Positions 63,160 to 64,000 of a stretch of DNA of 64,000 nt are shown one piece after another (position 1 is the first letter of the stretch; every line of letters begins with the position of its first letter). This DNA is from Cryptomeria japonica (lineage: Eukaryota; Streptophyta; Pinopsida; Cupressales; Cupressaceae). Where the stretch lies: assembly GCF_030272615.1 (NCBI RefSeq), contig NC_081407.1:101107897-101171896 (forward strand). The letters are read 5' to 3'. The position numbers and the translations under genes were made by a program. A model generated the notes under the pieces. It saw only the letters and a program-made list of their open reading frames with translations, was not told where the DNA came from and did not search any database.

Positions 63160-64000
63160 TGATATGTTGTTGTCATTGATGTCAACATATTCCCATGCTT
63201 TGGTCATTACAGAGAGTTGATCTGGTTGGTTTATCTGTTTGGGATGTTGAATCAACTAGAGATACTTCATTCTTTATTGGTTTCAATGATCTTAAAGTTT
63301 ACTTGATCATATCATTTGATCTAGATTGAGGTTTGGTTTTTCAGCTCACTGTTGGTATAATTTGGTATTTGATCCATTATGCTCCGATGTGATATGATTT
63401 TGAGTTATGGATTTGGGAGAGTGTTTGGGATGTTCATGTGTATCTTCATTTCAAATGGTTCATGATTTGGTTCTCTGCAAGTTATTTTTCTAGTCCTAGT
63501 TGTTGTTGTTGAGTGTTCTTGAGTGTTAGTGTGTTGATCGATGAAGATTTGAATAAGTGGTGTTGGTGCAACTATTGCGGATGATTCTAACATGCTTGTT
63601 GGTGTTTCCTAATTGTGTCCTATTTGTTTTGGTGGTCCGCATTGATAATTGTGTGTGTTATTGAAGATATTTTGGGTCTGGTGATATTCTTCGTGTTATA
63701 TGGGATTTTTGATGGTGTAGCATGTTGTGGTTGATCTTGGCGAGACTTCTAGTGGTATTGTGAGCTTGAGGATTTTATTTGGGTTCATTCTATGTTGTCT
63801 ATGGCATTGTATTGGTCTAGTGGTTTATTTATGTATCATGTGATGTAATTTTGTAATTAGGTGTAAGGGTTGAGTCGACCTTGTAGTCAAGGTTGATGAT
63901 TTGTATAAATAGGTGTTATATTCATGTAATTGATGTGTCGACATTGTGTGTACATTACAGGAGAGTAGCATATGTGTGAACAATTAAATTCATCTTTCGG
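63160..64000 (+). repeat. LTR fragment cut by the window end
   Basis: Begins about TGATATGTTGTTGTCATTG and includes ATTGATGTCAACA, also found at the start of the Copia-B LTR. A TATA box TATAAATAGG at 63904-63913 sits 90 bp from the window edge. Orientation + from the TATA box. No purine tract precedes it, so it may be a 5' LTR. Confidence 0.55.
63904..63913 (+). promoter_or_regulatory. TATA box in right-edge LTR
   Basis: TATAAATAGG, typical plant LTR promoter form. Confidence 0.6.

Overview
The window is almost entirely transposable-element DNA from a seed plant with a very large genome. A gymnosperm is my best guess, inferred from AT-rich sequence, long decayed LTR retrotransposons and Sirevirus-, Tat- and chromovirus-type elements. 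I see no convincing host gene, tRNA or rRNA. Nearly all element genes carry stop codons or frameshifts, and many stops sit where Trp, Gln or Arg is expected, as C-to-T/G-to-A decay of methylated repeats would produce.

Layout. (1) 1 to about 7070: the 3' part of a Tat-type Ty3/gypsy element: integrase tail on +, an antisense plant-mobile-domain ORF on -, satellite-like repeats and a 3' LTR. (2) 7192-52362: one minus-strand Sirevirus-like Copia element ('Copia-A', TSD AAAAT at both outer ends) stretched to 45 kb by insertions. It encodes a gag with zinc knuckles and a long non-pol coiled-coil protein, and no RT or integrase is visible. Inside it are (2a) a complete but mutated plus-strand Sirevirus, 'Copia-B' (43701-50345, TSD TTTGC), and (2b) a TIR DNA transposon (9749-41388, TSD TA). 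The transposon carries a nonautonomous large-LTR retroelement ('LARD', 12856 to about 34618), which carries a chromovirus with giant LTRs ('Gypsy-A', 13018-25532, TSD CAAAG, minus strand). This is four levels of nesting, and the order of insertion can be read directly. (3) 52368-54863: unassigned DNA. (4) 54869-60961: a minus-strand Copia element, 'Copia-C' (TSD GGACT). (5) 60967-62750: unassigned. (6) 62805-64000: an antisense coiled-coil ORF fragment and the start of another LTR cut by the window edge.

Most interesting is the TIR transposon. Its ends match over about 32 bp, its TSD is TA, and removing it with one TA restores the reading frame of the interrupted Copia-A protein. It has GCGTACGC subterminal arrays at both ends, a ten-exon minus-strand gene in which every intron after exon 2 is phase 0, a plus-strand gene with a canonical intron, and several internal tandem arrays. 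I do not recognise either protein or place the element in a superfamily; it is the best candidate here for something undescribed. Two LTR families also carry unusual hairpin arrays: six GC-rich hairpins at about 36-bp spacing in Gypsy-A, and palindrome-bearing repeats of 166-207 bp in the LARD.
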